Shown here: positions 1 through 6,276 of the stretch, in pieces | Layout of the letters: each line of letters opens with the position of its first letter | How positions within the stretch are numbered: the stretch's first letter is position 1 | Notes under the pieces: generated by a model | Told to the model about the DNA's origin: nothing | What the model saw: only the letters and a program-made list of their open reading frames with translations | Database searches by the model: none | DNA from: SIG710 sp045605745 | Lineage (GTDB): Bacteria > Bacillota > Clostridia > Oscillospirales > CAG-272 | DNA: 11,251 nt | Direction: 5' to 3' | Assembly (NCBI GenBank): GCA_045605745.1 | Contig: JAZUQN010000179.1 | Span: forward strand, 1-11,251 | Made by a program: the position numbers and the translations under genes

Positions 1-2
1 TT

Positions 3-80
<78 letters not shown>

Positions 81-102
81 ATATTAAGTTTCCCGTGCTT
101 CT

Positions 103-191
103 TGGTGCCGGAAGCCGGGGTCGAACCGGTACGATACTCACGTATCACGGGATTTTAAGTCCCGGGCGTCTGCCAATTCCGCCATTCCGGC
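103..191 (-). tRNA. tRNA-Leu (UAA)
   Basis: Minus-strand class II tRNA of 89 nt including an encoded CCA (103-105). The acceptor stem GCCGGAA pairs with UUCCGGC. The anticodon stem CGGGA/UCCCG encloses loop CUUAAAA, giving anticodon UAA (Leu). The long variable arm GAUAC-GUGA-GUAUC is a perfect 5-bp hairpin, as expected for leucine tRNAs. The T-loop begins UUCGA and the outermost T-stem pair is an A-C mismatch. It is the first gene after the promoter at 245-273. Confidence 0.96.
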
Positions 192-205
192 GAAACCAAT
201 CTTAA

Positions 206-240
206 GCACGCCACTGAGACACGTCCATCTCAGTTCGTGC
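206..240 (-). other. Leader hairpin upstream of tRNA-Leu
   Basis: Between the promoter and the tRNA-Leu 5' end, GCACG/CGTGC (5 bp) and CTGAGA/TCTCAG (6 bp) form a two-part stem with a small internal loop. The transcript is expected to begin near 238, so the hairpin would be essentially the 5' end of the precursor tRNA. It could protect the 5' end or position processing by RNase P; this role is inference. Confidence 0.55.
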
Positions 241-244
241 CTTT

Positions 245-273
245 ATTATATCACAGCTTTTCCCCTTTGTCAA
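245..273 (-). promoter_or_regulatory. Consensus sigma-A promoter for the tRNA-Leu/tRNA-fMet unit
   Basis: On the minus strand -35 TTGACA (268-273), a 17-bp spacer and -10 TATAAT (245-250) match the housekeeping consensus at all twelve positions, with an A-rich stretch upstream. Such a promoter fits a stable-RNA unit. Expected start is near 238. Confidence 0.93.
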
Positions 274-391
274 CCCCTTTTTTTCATTTTTACTTTATGC
301 ACAAATTTTTATTATCGCATTATTCGTCAGGCTTTATTATTTGTTTTGTTTTTTCGTCTTTCAGCTTTGAAGCAATGGAAAACAAATACAT

Positions 392-435
392 AAAAAAGCA
401 ATAGTATTCTTCAAAGAAGCATACTATTGCTTTTT
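392..435 (-). terminator. Rho-independent terminator of the Cys-repeat surface protein gene
   Basis: A 15-bp perfect stem (393-407 with 421-435) is extended by an inner CTT/AAG after one mismatch. Read on the minus strand it is followed by a run of T. It begins 17 nt after the stop codon of the minus-strand gene at 452-2530. A-runs on the other side mean it could also work in the other direction. Confidence 0.93.
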
Positions 436-451
436 GTGCGGTTAAAGATAA

Positions 452-2530
452 TTACCACGTATAGGTAACATAATTCCAATTTTGCTTGCCGCAAGCACTG
501 CAGGTCCATTTCACATCATATTTCACACCGTTTTCGACTTCCATTTGTATTGTTCCATCGTCGTGTCCGCAGTAGTTGCAACGAAGCTGTGGATGCTCTA
601 TCCTCGTTCCTATTTGTGAAGAGCCGCCATTTGGTGCATCAAGCTTAGGTATCTCCTCTGAATAATCCGAACCACAATCATTGCAAAGATAAATTATATA
701 TCCGCTGTAATTGTAAGTCGGCTCCTGCTTATACAAGACACTATCAGCAGAGTGTGCCGCCATCTCACTTTCACCGCAATCACAGTATCTTACATGAGTT
801 GTGCAGTCAACCTTACTCCAATTACCAAACTCATGCTCATCGGTTTTTGCAATCGTTTCTATTTTGCTATATCCGCAATCGGCACATTTTATCGTCTTTT
901 CGCCATCTGAAAAATGAGTTGCTTCCTTTGTTATACTTCCGCCATCAAGTCTGTGCTTCTTTGTTTCGGTCTTGCCGCAGTAGCAGGATCGCATATGGTT
1001 TTTCCCATCACCGCTATCCTTCCATGCGCCAAAACTATGACTATCGACATCAGCAGCAATCATTTCGTTGTTGGTATATCCACAGTCTTTGCAGGTAAAT
1101 GTTTTTTGCCCCTCGGATGTATGAGTGGACGCCTTTGTCACCTTGCCACCGTCAAAGCTATGAGCTTCCTTCTTTTGCTCGCCGCAATCGCACATCTTAT
1201 AATGTGAGGAAGCATCTATGCTTTTCCACTGCCCTGCAAAAGAATGCTCGTGCTCACTCATCGCTCCGCCAATGCCACCACTTTCGCCTTCAAAAAGCTC
1301 TGTCCAGCTCACATCGGCTTTTTTTCGTTGCTTGGCAAGTTCTTTATCACATTCGGCCTTCGTAACTCTTTTGCCTTCAACGGTGAAAACATTTAAAGTA
1401 GTATCATAACCAATAATTTCAACCTGCTCCATACCATTGCTTGTGAATTTTATGTATCCAACTCCACTTTCAAATGCACTGCTGCTCCATGACATGGTGC
1501 CATCTGTTTTGAGATTAATCATTTCTCGTGGAGAAGCATAAAACGCAGTGAGCTTATTGTCGAAATTTTTGATTATCGCCAGTTCTCCGCCTCTGTTATA
1601 CTCAATAATCAGCTCATTTCCGCCATCACGGTCAATGTCTATAACCGTAAATCGGCATGCCACGCCTCCATAGTTATAATTAATTTCCTGCAAAGTTTCT
1701 ATATTTGCCGTTTTTTTAGTTTCAAAATCAACAAAGCTCATTCTTCCACTGAGAATTTCGGTTATATCAAGCTGACTTATCCCGGAGGATGTCACGCCCT
1801 GCCCAAAGGAGGCATCGCTGTCTGTGGCCTGCGTCTGATTTTTGCCTCCTGCGGACAACTTGTCCCGGGCATCAACTGAAAAACCAAGCATTGCGGTTGA
1901 AATAGTTTGAGAATACTCAATTCCATCAATTGAAAGAGTTGTGTTGATACTATCATCGTCTTGTTCTTTAGTTCCGTTTTCCATAATATTAAGCAACAGC
2001 TTTGAAAGATCTGCCGTGGTATTATAATCATCACTAAATACCATGGCCGTCACTGCAGCAAATGTTCCTGCTGCTGCAAGAGAATCTCCATCCAAATCTG
2101 CACCTGCAATAGCTATGAATGTAAAAGCATATACAACCTTTCCTTCCGTCACTCCGCCCATAAGTCCAAAACCTGTTCCGGGCCCATATGTGGCAGTTAT
2201 CATGCTGTCATAGGCGGCATTGGGATCTGTAGTTTCAGTGTCTTTATAATTTCTAACCGCATATTCACTCTTATAATTATCACCGTACCAAGCCTTTATG
2301 GCCTTATTTAAAAGCTGTTCAAACTCATCGGCATCGGGAAGCTCTGAATCAAGGTCTGCCACAGGGGTAGATGTTTCAACACCTTTTACAACCGCATCTG
2401 TGTCACCGACTTTTTTATCCGTGTCATCCTTTTTTCCTGCAAAAAACAGTATCAGCAAAACCGCTATAACAGCCACAGCGGCCGTTGTAGCAGCATTTCC
2501 AATAAAGGTCTTGAGTCTAAATCTGTTCAT
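452..2530 (-). CDS. Membrane-anchored extracellular protein with Cys/His repeats and C-terminal zinc ribbon
   Basis: This 692-residue protein has no assigned function. Residues 12-31 form one hydrophobic span after a short basic N-terminus, so most of the protein should be outside the cell; there is no lipobox. Residues 32-80 are an acidic linker. Residues 298-312 hold a D-x-D-x-D-G motif (DIDRDGG followed by ELII), like calcium-binding loops of EF-hand/dockerin or FG-GAP type. Three tandem units start at His429, His498 and His566. Each has H-x-F-x-x-W near its start, a CxCG, a conserved His, and an x-DCG close to its end. A four-Cys ribbon (CNYCG at 651, CSACG at 677) ends the protein. These positions suggest metal binding. 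The start has GAGG 11 nt upstream. The gene has its own promoter with a palindromic operator shared with the kinase operon, which suggests joint control. It could be a cell-surface binding or adhesion protein, but nothing shows its target. Confidence 0.88.
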   Translation of the reverse strand: MNRFRLKTFIGNAATTAAVAVIAVLLILFFAGKKDDTDKKVGDTDAVVKGVETSTPVADLDSELPDADEFEQLLNKAIKAWYGDNYKSEYAVRNYKDTETTDPNAAYDSMITATYGPGTGFGLMGGVTEGKVVYAFTFIAIAGADLDGDSLAAAGTFAAVTAMVFSDDYNTTADLSKLLLNIMENGTKEQDDDSINTTLSIDGIEYSQTISTAMLGFSVDARDKLSAGGKNQTQATDSDASFGQGVTSSGISQLDITEILSGRMSFVDFETKKTANIETLQEINYNYGGVACRFTVIDIDRDGGNELIIEYNRGGELAIIKNFDNKLTAFYASPREMINLKTDGTMSWSSSAFESGVGYIKFTSNGMEQVEIIGYDTTLNVFTVEGKRVTKAECDKELAKQRKKADVSWTELFEGESGGIGGAMSEHEHSFAGQWKSIDASSHYKMCDCGEQKKEAHSFDGGKVTKASTHTSEGQKTFTCKDCGYTNNEMIAADVDSHSFGAWKDSGDGKNHMRSCYCGKTETKKHRLDGGSITKEATHFSDGEKTIKCADCGYSKIETIAKTDEHEFGNWSKVDCTTHVRYCDCGESEMAAHSADSVLYKQEPTYNYSGYIIYLCNDCGSDYSEEIPKLDAPNGGSSQIGTRIEHPQLRCNYCGHDDGTIQMEVENGVKYDVKWTCSACGKQNWNYVTYTW

Positions 2531-2661
2531 AATATTTTTGTCCTCTTTGTTTTTTATTCAAGCGTTATACTTACTAAGATTTCAAATGTGCCCCATCTGT
2601 CCCAAGGTTTAGGACAATATGTCCGCAAAAAATCACATTTTTGTTGCCACAAACAAATCCA
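2531..2661 (-). promoter_or_regulatory. 5' leader of the surface protein gene with alternative pairings
   Basis: The expected transcript starts near 2661 and leaves about 130 nt before the ATG. AAATGTG (2584-2590) and CACATTT (2634-2640) are perfect 7-nt inverted repeats. Inside them GGAC (2612-2615) can pair with GTCC (2621-2624), or instead with TGTCC (2598-2602): two mutually exclusive small stems. GGAC-N5-GTCC also matches the core of the operator upstream. The stems are short, so regulation here is only a possibility. The ribosome site GAGG lies 11 nt before the start. Confidence 0.35.
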
Positions 2662-2667
2662 TATAAC

Positions 2668-2696
2668 ATTATACAGATAAATGTCGATCAAGTCTT
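2668..2696 (-). promoter_or_regulatory. Sigma-A promoter of the Cys-repeat surface protein gene
   Basis: Minus strand: -10 TATAAT (2668-2673), a 17-bp spacer and -35 AAGACT (2691-2696). The -10 is perfect and the -35 is poor, and the first two bases of the -35 belong to the palindrome at 2695-2711. This layout is typical of promoters that need an activator bound at about -42; activation is inference. Confidence 0.75.
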
Positions 2697-2711
2697 GGAC
2701 ATGGAGTCCAA
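2695..2711 (-). promoter_or_regulatory. Palindromic operator, copy 1 (TTGGAC-N5-GTCCAA)
   Basis: A 17-bp inverted repeat with 6-bp perfect arms overlaps the -35 box of the promoter at 2668-2696. The same palindrome, with matching flanks on both sides, sits in the same place relative to another promoter at 4813-4829. It begins 3 nt beyond the stop codon of the upstream ORF (2714). The nearby HTH-like proteins are the obvious candidates to bind it, but this is not shown by the sequence. Confidence 0.72.
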
Positions 2712-2713
2712 TT

Positions 2714-3361
2714 TTAATATGCGATCTCTATTTTTCCGTCTGTCAGCTTATAATATGCGGGAAAATCTCCCACAATATATCCGGGCATTGTGTCATATAT
2801 AAAGAATCCGCCATATTCAATAGAACACATCTCACCCTCTGCCCTCTTAAATGCTCCGTTTTCAGAATAGATGCACCAGCCAAGAGCATAATTACTCAGT
2901 AGGCTTTCATAGCCGGTCAAGTCCTTGACCATTCTGCCGTTGCTCATCAAGGGGATAATATCAAACACACCATCATTATTCATATCATAAAAGAATAATT
3001 CTCCATAATCTCCGCCACCCGGATAAGAGGCTGTTGACAGCCCCGAATCATCTGTGAAAACAAATTCTTCCCCGCCGTCAATTCTTATAGATATGGTCTT
3101 GCCATCTTTCGTTGCCTCAATAAGTGCCTCGGGTCTGCCCTCCTCAAGCTCAGCTCTGACCTTATATTCTCCGTCTTCATGAAGAAGAAGACACGGCCAT
3201 AGATAATAGCTGTCTCCCGTGTCAAGAATCCTATTGTCAAAGGGTTCATAAACAAACTGAGACATTTCCTCTTCGTCAGGCTCCTCACCGGTGGGTTCTT
3301 CCTCAAAAGATGTCTGTTCTGTCGTCAAAGGCTTCGCTTTCGGTTGCTCTGCCTGTGTCAT
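2714..3361 (-). CDS. Probable extracellular sensor part of the kinase, in a shifted reading frame
   Basis: The open frame overlaps the 3' end of the kinase gene and runs in the +1 frame relative to it. Starting at the ATG at 3361 gives 215 residues; a TTG at 3382 would add seven. GGAGG (3365-3369) lies only 3 nt before the ATG. The first 35 residues are an acidic, Pro/Thr/Glu-rich linker, then comes a globular-looking domain with a D-x-N-x-D-G calcium-loop-like motif followed by FDIIP, similar in form to the motif in the surface protein at 452-2530. There is no signal peptide or membrane span, so as a separate protein it would stay in the cytoplasm. As a continuation of the kinase it would be the outside domain, joining at UUU-UGA (3303-3308) to give about 507 residues. 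I favour one split or frameshifted protein, but a true separate overlapping gene is possible. Confidence 0.65.
   Translation of the reverse strand: MTQAEQPKAKPLTTEQTSFEEEPTGEEPDEEEMSQFVYEPFDNRILDTGDSYYLWPCLLLHEDGEYKVRAELEEGRPEALIEATKDGKTISIRIDGGEEFVFTDDSGLSTASYPGGGDYGELFFYDMNNDGVFDIIPLMSNGRMVKDLTGYESLLSNYALGWCIYSENGAFKRAEGEMCSIEYGGFFIYDTMPGYIVGDFPAYYKLTDGKIEIAY
3302..3308 (-). other. Candidate +1 frameshift site (UUU-UGA) or single-base indel
   Basis: The kinase frame ends ATC-TTT-TGA. Phe-tRNA on UUU could slip one base forward and re-pair fully as UUU, putting GAG (then the downstream open frame) into the A site in place of UGA. This resembles the prfB +1 site, where a slippery codon precedes UGA. 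Unlike prfB no Shine-Dalgarno-like stimulator is seen just upstream. The run of four T is also the longest homopolymer in the roughly 90-nt overlap, so a sequencing or natural indel is equally plausible. Confidence 0.4.
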
Positions 3362-4238
3362 CTGCCTCCGTGTCTGTGACAAAGGTGGTATCTGCTATAT
3401 CGGGGCTCACATCTGTGTGCCCGGATTCTCCACCCCCGTCAGCTCCGCCGCCCTTGCCAAACAAAAAAGCAAGCACAACAATCGCCGCCAAAATCACCGC
3501 TGCACCGATACCCAGTGCAAAAAACGCCGCCCTTCTCTTTTTCTCACCATCCAAAAGAAACTTCTGCAGCTCACCTATTGACTGAAAACGGTGCTCCGGG
3601 TCAAATTCCTTGCATTTCGCCACAGCAATATCCAGCGTTTTCCAAGAATTTTTCTCGCAAAGCAATTCATTGACGGTTATTCCAAGAGCATATATATCGG
3701 TTCTGAAATCACTCTGAGAAAAACCGAATTGCTCAGGAGCGGCATATCCGATCGTTCCAAAGTGCTCTGTGTCCCCTTGGCAGTTTTTGGAATATGCACG
3801 GGCAATCCCATAATCAATAAGCACGGGACTTCCATCCGGTCTTATAACTATATTCCCCGGCTTTATATCTCTATGGATAATATTGGCCCTATGCAGTGCC
3901 GCTATAGCATCCATCAGTCCAAAGACCAGCTTTTCAAGCTCTGCCCTCGAAAAGCAACGTCCCTCCTCTATCAAGCTATAAAGAGTGCTGCCCTCGATAT
4001 ATTGCTCAATTATTATAGTATCTGCACCAAAGAATATTTCATAAACCCTTGGCACTCCGGGGCTTTCTATTTCCGCAAGCTGTCTATAAACGGCTCTTTT
4101 GTCATCCATATATGTCTTTTTTATATAAAGCTCTCCATCAAGGGTAGATCTCACAAGCTCAACCCTTGCGTCCTCTGTCTCTCTCAGAGTTTCAATTGCT
4201 TCATATACAGAAAGCTTATATTTTTCGCTTTCGCGCAT
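3303..4238 (-). CDS. Transmembrane eukaryotic-like Ser/Thr protein kinase
   Basis: This 311-residue protein would phosphorylate Ser/Thr on cytoplasmic partners. Kinase signatures in order: Lys40 or Lys41 in YIKK as the ATP-binding lysine, Glu56 as the likely helix-C partner, HRDIKPGN at 122-129 (catalytic Asp124, Asn129), DYG at 142-144 in place of DFG, and APEQ at 167-170. No classical GxGxxG loop is visible near residues 18-30. A hydrophobic span covers about 236-260, followed by a Gly-rich then Asp/Thr-rich tail of about 50 residues that should lie outside. No PASTA repeats are present. The tail stops abruptly and the next open frame overlaps it by about 60-80 nt, so the natural protein is probably longer. 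GAGGTGA lies 6 nt before the ATG, and the gene starts 19 nt after the HTH-like gene, so the two form an operon. The HTH-like protein is a natural candidate substrate; this is inference. Confidence 0.93.
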   Translation of the reverse strand: MRESEKYKLSVYEAIETLRETEDARVELVRSTLDGELYIKKTYMDDKRAVYRQLAEIESPGVPRVYEIFFGADTIIIEQYIEGSTLYSLIEEGRCFSRAELEKLVFGLMDAIAALHRANIIHRDIKPGNIVIRPDGSPVLIDYGIARAYSKNCQGDTEHFGTIGYAAPEQFGFSQSDFRTDIYALGITVNELLCEKNSWKTLDIAVAKCKEFDPEHRFQSIGELQKFLLDGEKKRRAAFFALGIGAAVILAAIVVLAFLFGKGGGADGGGESGHTDVSPDIADTTFVTDTEADDTGRATESEAFDDRTDIF

Positions 4239-4257
4239 CTATATCACCTCAACTATG

Positions 4258-4674
4258 CTACAATGTCTCTTGATTAAGCTCATAAAGCAGATCATTTATG
4301 CGATTTATTTCAAGCCGCTCATTTATGGAATACAGAATTATCGAATCTCTTTTGTCCCTAACATCAAGGGGAGCAAGCTTCGATATTCTCATAAGCATTT
4401 GAATTCGGTCGATCTCAAGCCTCATGCCGATAGCTATGGCAATCAGCACATCACGGCTGGGCTTTCTCTCGCCCCTGAAAACCTTATAAACATATTCTCC
4501 CTGACCCGATCTTTTTGCCACATCCGAGAGCCGCATACCACTCTCGGAAAGTATCTGCCTTAAATATTCAAGGGGAGTAAGATCTAAAAACTCATTCTCG
4601 TGTTTTTTGATAAAGCTTTTTACATCCTCTGCCCTTGATATGCGGTTCATCAGCTCTCTTGTATCAATGCCCAT
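4258..4674 (-). CDS. Small HTH-like (XRE-type) regulator, first gene of the kinase operon
   Basis: This 138-residue protein is probably DNA-binding. The central part (about residues 48-84) has LSDVAKRSG followed by a strongly conserved stretch, GEYVYKVFRGER, then SRDVLIAIAIGM. That is the pattern of a Cro/CI (XRE) helix-turn-helix: helix, turn, recognition helix, then a buried helix. The rest is helical and leucine-rich. A hand alignment gives 86 of 138 identical residues to the neighbour at 4859-5275. I chose the ATG at 4674 because it matches the paralogue's start and gives the same length; an ATG at 4689 would add five residues. Neither start has a clear ribosome site. Two promoters lie upstream, one with the palindromic operator, so it may control its own operon. 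The binding site is not known. Confidence 0.82.
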   Translation of the reverse strand: MGIDTRELMNRISRAEDVKSFIKKHENEFLDLTPLEYLRQILSESGMRLSDVAKRSGQGEYVYKVFRGERKPSRDVLIAIAIGMRLEIDRIQMLMRISKLAPLDVRDKRDSIILYSINERLEINRINDLLYELNQETL

Positions 4675-4739
4675 ATGCGCTACCCGCATCGAGCATATCT
4701 TGGCCCGAATCTTCTTTGTGAAAAATATTTAATATTGAC

Positions 4740-4767
4740 ATTATAACACACTCTCTTTTAATGTTAA
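4740..4767 (-). promoter_or_regulatory. Second, operator-free promoter of the HTH/kinase operon
   Basis: Minus strand: -10 TATAAT (4740-4745), a 16-bp spacer and -35 TTAACA (4762-4767), which has five of six consensus bases. It lies downstream of the operator-linked promoter and has no palindrome near it, so it could give basal expression. Start expected near 4733. Confidence 0.65.
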
Positions 4768-4785
4768 GGTTCTTATACATTGTAT

Positions 4786-4814
4786 ATTATACTATCAATA
4801 TTCTTCCGTGTCTT
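4786..4814 (-). promoter_or_regulatory. Operator-linked promoter of the HTH/kinase operon
   Basis: Minus strand: -10 TATAAT (4786-4791), exactly 17 bp, and -35 AAGACA (4809-4814). The first two bases of the -35 are the end of the palindrome at 4813-4829. The design is the same as that of the promoter at 2668-2696, including spacer length and the overlap. Confidence 0.75.
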
Positions 4815-4829
4815 GGACTCCGAGTCCAA
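4813..4829 (-). promoter_or_regulatory. Palindromic operator, copy 2 (TTGGACT-N3-AGTCCAA)
   Basis: A 17-bp inverted repeat with 7-bp perfect arms, centred about 42 bp upstream of the expected start. Identity to copy 1 at 2695-2711 extends beyond the arms: both carry GTC on one side and a T-run on the other (plus-strand reading). It lies in the 184-nt gap between the two HTH-like genes, 29 nt after the stop of the upstream one. Confidence 0.75.
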
Positions 4830-4858
4830 TTTTTAGTGTGCAGGCTTAAGAGGCAGTG

Positions 4859-5275
4859 CTAAAGAGTTTTCTCGCCAAGCTCATAAAGCAAGTCGTTTAT
4901 AAGAAAAATATCCTTTCCCTCTTTTATTGAATAAATGATTATAGAATCTCGCCTGCTTCTCGCATCAAGGGGTGCAAGCCTTGAAATTCTGAGCAAAAGC
5001 TGAGATTCTTCAATGCTCATCCTCATTCCGATGGCAATGGCCACAAGAACATCTCTGCTCGCCTTTCTCTCACCCCTAAAAACCTTATAAACATATTCGC
5101 CCCGACCCGAATTTTTAGCCACATCCGAAAGGCTCATATCTCTGCTTGCCAAAGCCTCGTTCAGATATTCAATTGGCGGTATGCTTAAAAACTCTTCTTC
5201 GTTTTGAAGTATAAATTCCCTTATATCCTTTGAAGCTTTCAAACGGTTCAACAGCTCTCTCGTATCAACGCTCAT
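4859..5275 (-). CDS. Small HTH-like (XRE-type) regulator, paralogue of the 4258-4674 protein
   Basis: This 138-residue protein is the same length as its paralogue and identical at 86 positions by hand count. The most conserved block (about residues 48-84) contains LSDVAKNSG and GEYVYKVFRGERK; the C-terminal segment ending INDLLYELGEKTL is also shared. The N-terminal third and residues 91-97 are most divergent. An open frame extends upstream to 5371, but that part overlaps the phosphoesterase; GGAG (5283-5286) with a 7-nt spacing fixes the start at 5275, 13 nt after the preceding stop. It is therefore the second gene of the phosphoesterase operon. No operator or clear terminator lies at its own 3' end before the next promoter. 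Confidence 0.83.
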   Translation of the reverse strand: MSVDTRELLNRLKASKDIREFILQNEEEFLSIPPIEYLNEALASRDMSLSDVAKNSGRGEYVYKVFRGERKASRDVLVAIAIGMRMSIEESQLLLRISRLAPLDARSRRDSIIIYSIKEGKDIFLINDLLYELGEKTL

Positions 5276-5288
5276 TTTATGTCTCCGT

Positions 5289-6116
5289 TCAGCAGATTGT
5301 AATTTCTCTTGCGCTGTCAAGACCGATGACAAATTGGGGAAGCCCCGGACAAAGCTCACTCTCAAAATCATAATGGAGATGCCCGGCTAATATCCCCCTT
5401 ATCAAAGGATGATTTTTTATATATTCAACCGTTTCAAGAGTCATTTCATCTGCTCTCTGCTGCTCGAGGCGTTCCGGAGGATAGCACTCCATATCGCTTT
5501 CCGATACCGCAACAAGATATCCGCAATTCGACCTTGACATCTGATGCTCAAAAAGCGAGCTTTCATATATGGGATTGTGCAAAAGAAGTATCATAGGCAA
5601 ACCCTTTTCAGCTTCTTTCCTCAATCCTTCAAGCTGAAACGACTCAAAAAGATAATACGAATTATCAATTGCTATGAAATTGACACCACCTATAATTCGG
5701 GAGTCAAATCTGATATCATTTTTAAAGCAAGCGTTAACCCTCGTAAGACTCTGATTGCGATATGCAGCATCCTCCTTTGCTTCGCCAACATAAAGACTGA
5801 ATTCGTGGTTTCCTGCGGCAAAAAAACAGTTGGTTTTTTCGGCAAATTCTCTTGCTGCATCAAGATTGGCATAGGAAACAAAGTCAATGAGATCTCCGGT
5901 GTGAAGAACACCATCAAAATCCCCCTCACAAATCTTCAGCGTTTCTGCATATATCTCCTCGTTTTTATGAAATGATCTTGCCTGCCTGTCATGGGCAAGT
6001 CTTATCTTGCGCTCATCGTCTCTCTCGTCAGCTCTTGTGAGATGTGTGTCGCTGAAATGAATCAGTTTTATAGGCTTGTCTATCCCGATTTTAAGGGTGG
6101 TTTTTAAAATATTCAT
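5289..6116 (-). CDS. Calcineurin-like metallophosphoesterase
   Basis: This 275-residue protein is a metal-dependent phosphoesterase of the calcineurin fold, hydrolysing phosphomono- or diester bonds with two bound metal ions. All core motifs are present: D-x-H at 23-25 (SDTHL), GD at 74-75, GNHE at 102-105, His180 in LLHNP, and GHLH at 245-248. No signal peptide or membrane span is seen, so it should be cytoplasmic. AGGAG six nt upstream selects the ATG at 6116 over an in-frame ATG at 6149, which lies within the predicted -10 box. The substrate cannot be told from the sequence; cyclic nucleotide, nucleotide or phosphoprotein are all possible. It shares an operon with the HTH-like gene at 4859-5275. 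Confidence 0.92.
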   Translation of the reverse strand: MNILKTTLKIGIDKPIKLIHFSDTHLTRADERDDERKIRLAHDRQARSFHKNEEIYAETLKICEGDFDGVLHTGDLIDFVSYANLDAAREFAEKTNCFFAAGNHEFSLYVGEAKEDAAYRNQSLTRVNACFKNDIRFDSRIIGGVNFIAIDNSYYLFESFQLEGLRKEAEKGLPMILLLHNPIYESSLFEHQMSRSNCGYLVAVSESDMECYPPERLEQQRADEMTLETVEYIKNHPLIRGILAGHLHYDFESELCPGLPQFVIGLDSAREITIC

Positions 6117-6147
6117 TTCTGTCTCCTTTAACCATTGTTTATACTGC

Positions 6148-6176
6148 ATTTTATCACAAAAAAAGCAAAAAGTCTA
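6148..6176 (-). promoter_or_regulatory. Promoter of the phosphoesterase/HTH operon
   Basis: Minus strand: -35 TAGACT (6171-6176), 17 bp, -10 TAAAAT (6148-6153). It lies about 25 nt upstream of the ribosome site. The palindromic operator of the neighbouring promoters is absent here. It is divergent from the trpS promoter. Confidence 0.6.
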
Positions 6177-6204
6177 TAAAAATGTAAAAGTTCTGAACAA
6201 AAAC

Positions 6205-6233
6205 TTGCAAAAACCGAATAAATGTGGTATTAT
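6205..6233 (+). promoter_or_regulatory. Promoter of the trpS operon
   Basis: -35 TTGCAA (6205-6210), 17 bp, -10 TATTAT (6228-6233). The leader is only about 37 nt, leaving no room for a T-box or tryptophan attenuator. AGAGG lies 9 nt before the trpS ATG. Confidence 0.65.
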
Positions 6234-6276
6234 AGAAGAGATTATAAATACTGGAAGCTAAAAGAGGTAAACAAAT

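Noticed and set aside
3591..4277. A 228-codon open frame on the plus strand
   Set aside because: It is the antisense of the kinase and HTH-like genes, whose catalytic and HTH motifs on the minus strand are clear.
6234..6276. T-box or tryptophan attenuator before trpS
   Set aside because: The leader is only about 40 nt and lacks a specifier stem, T-box sequence and terminator.
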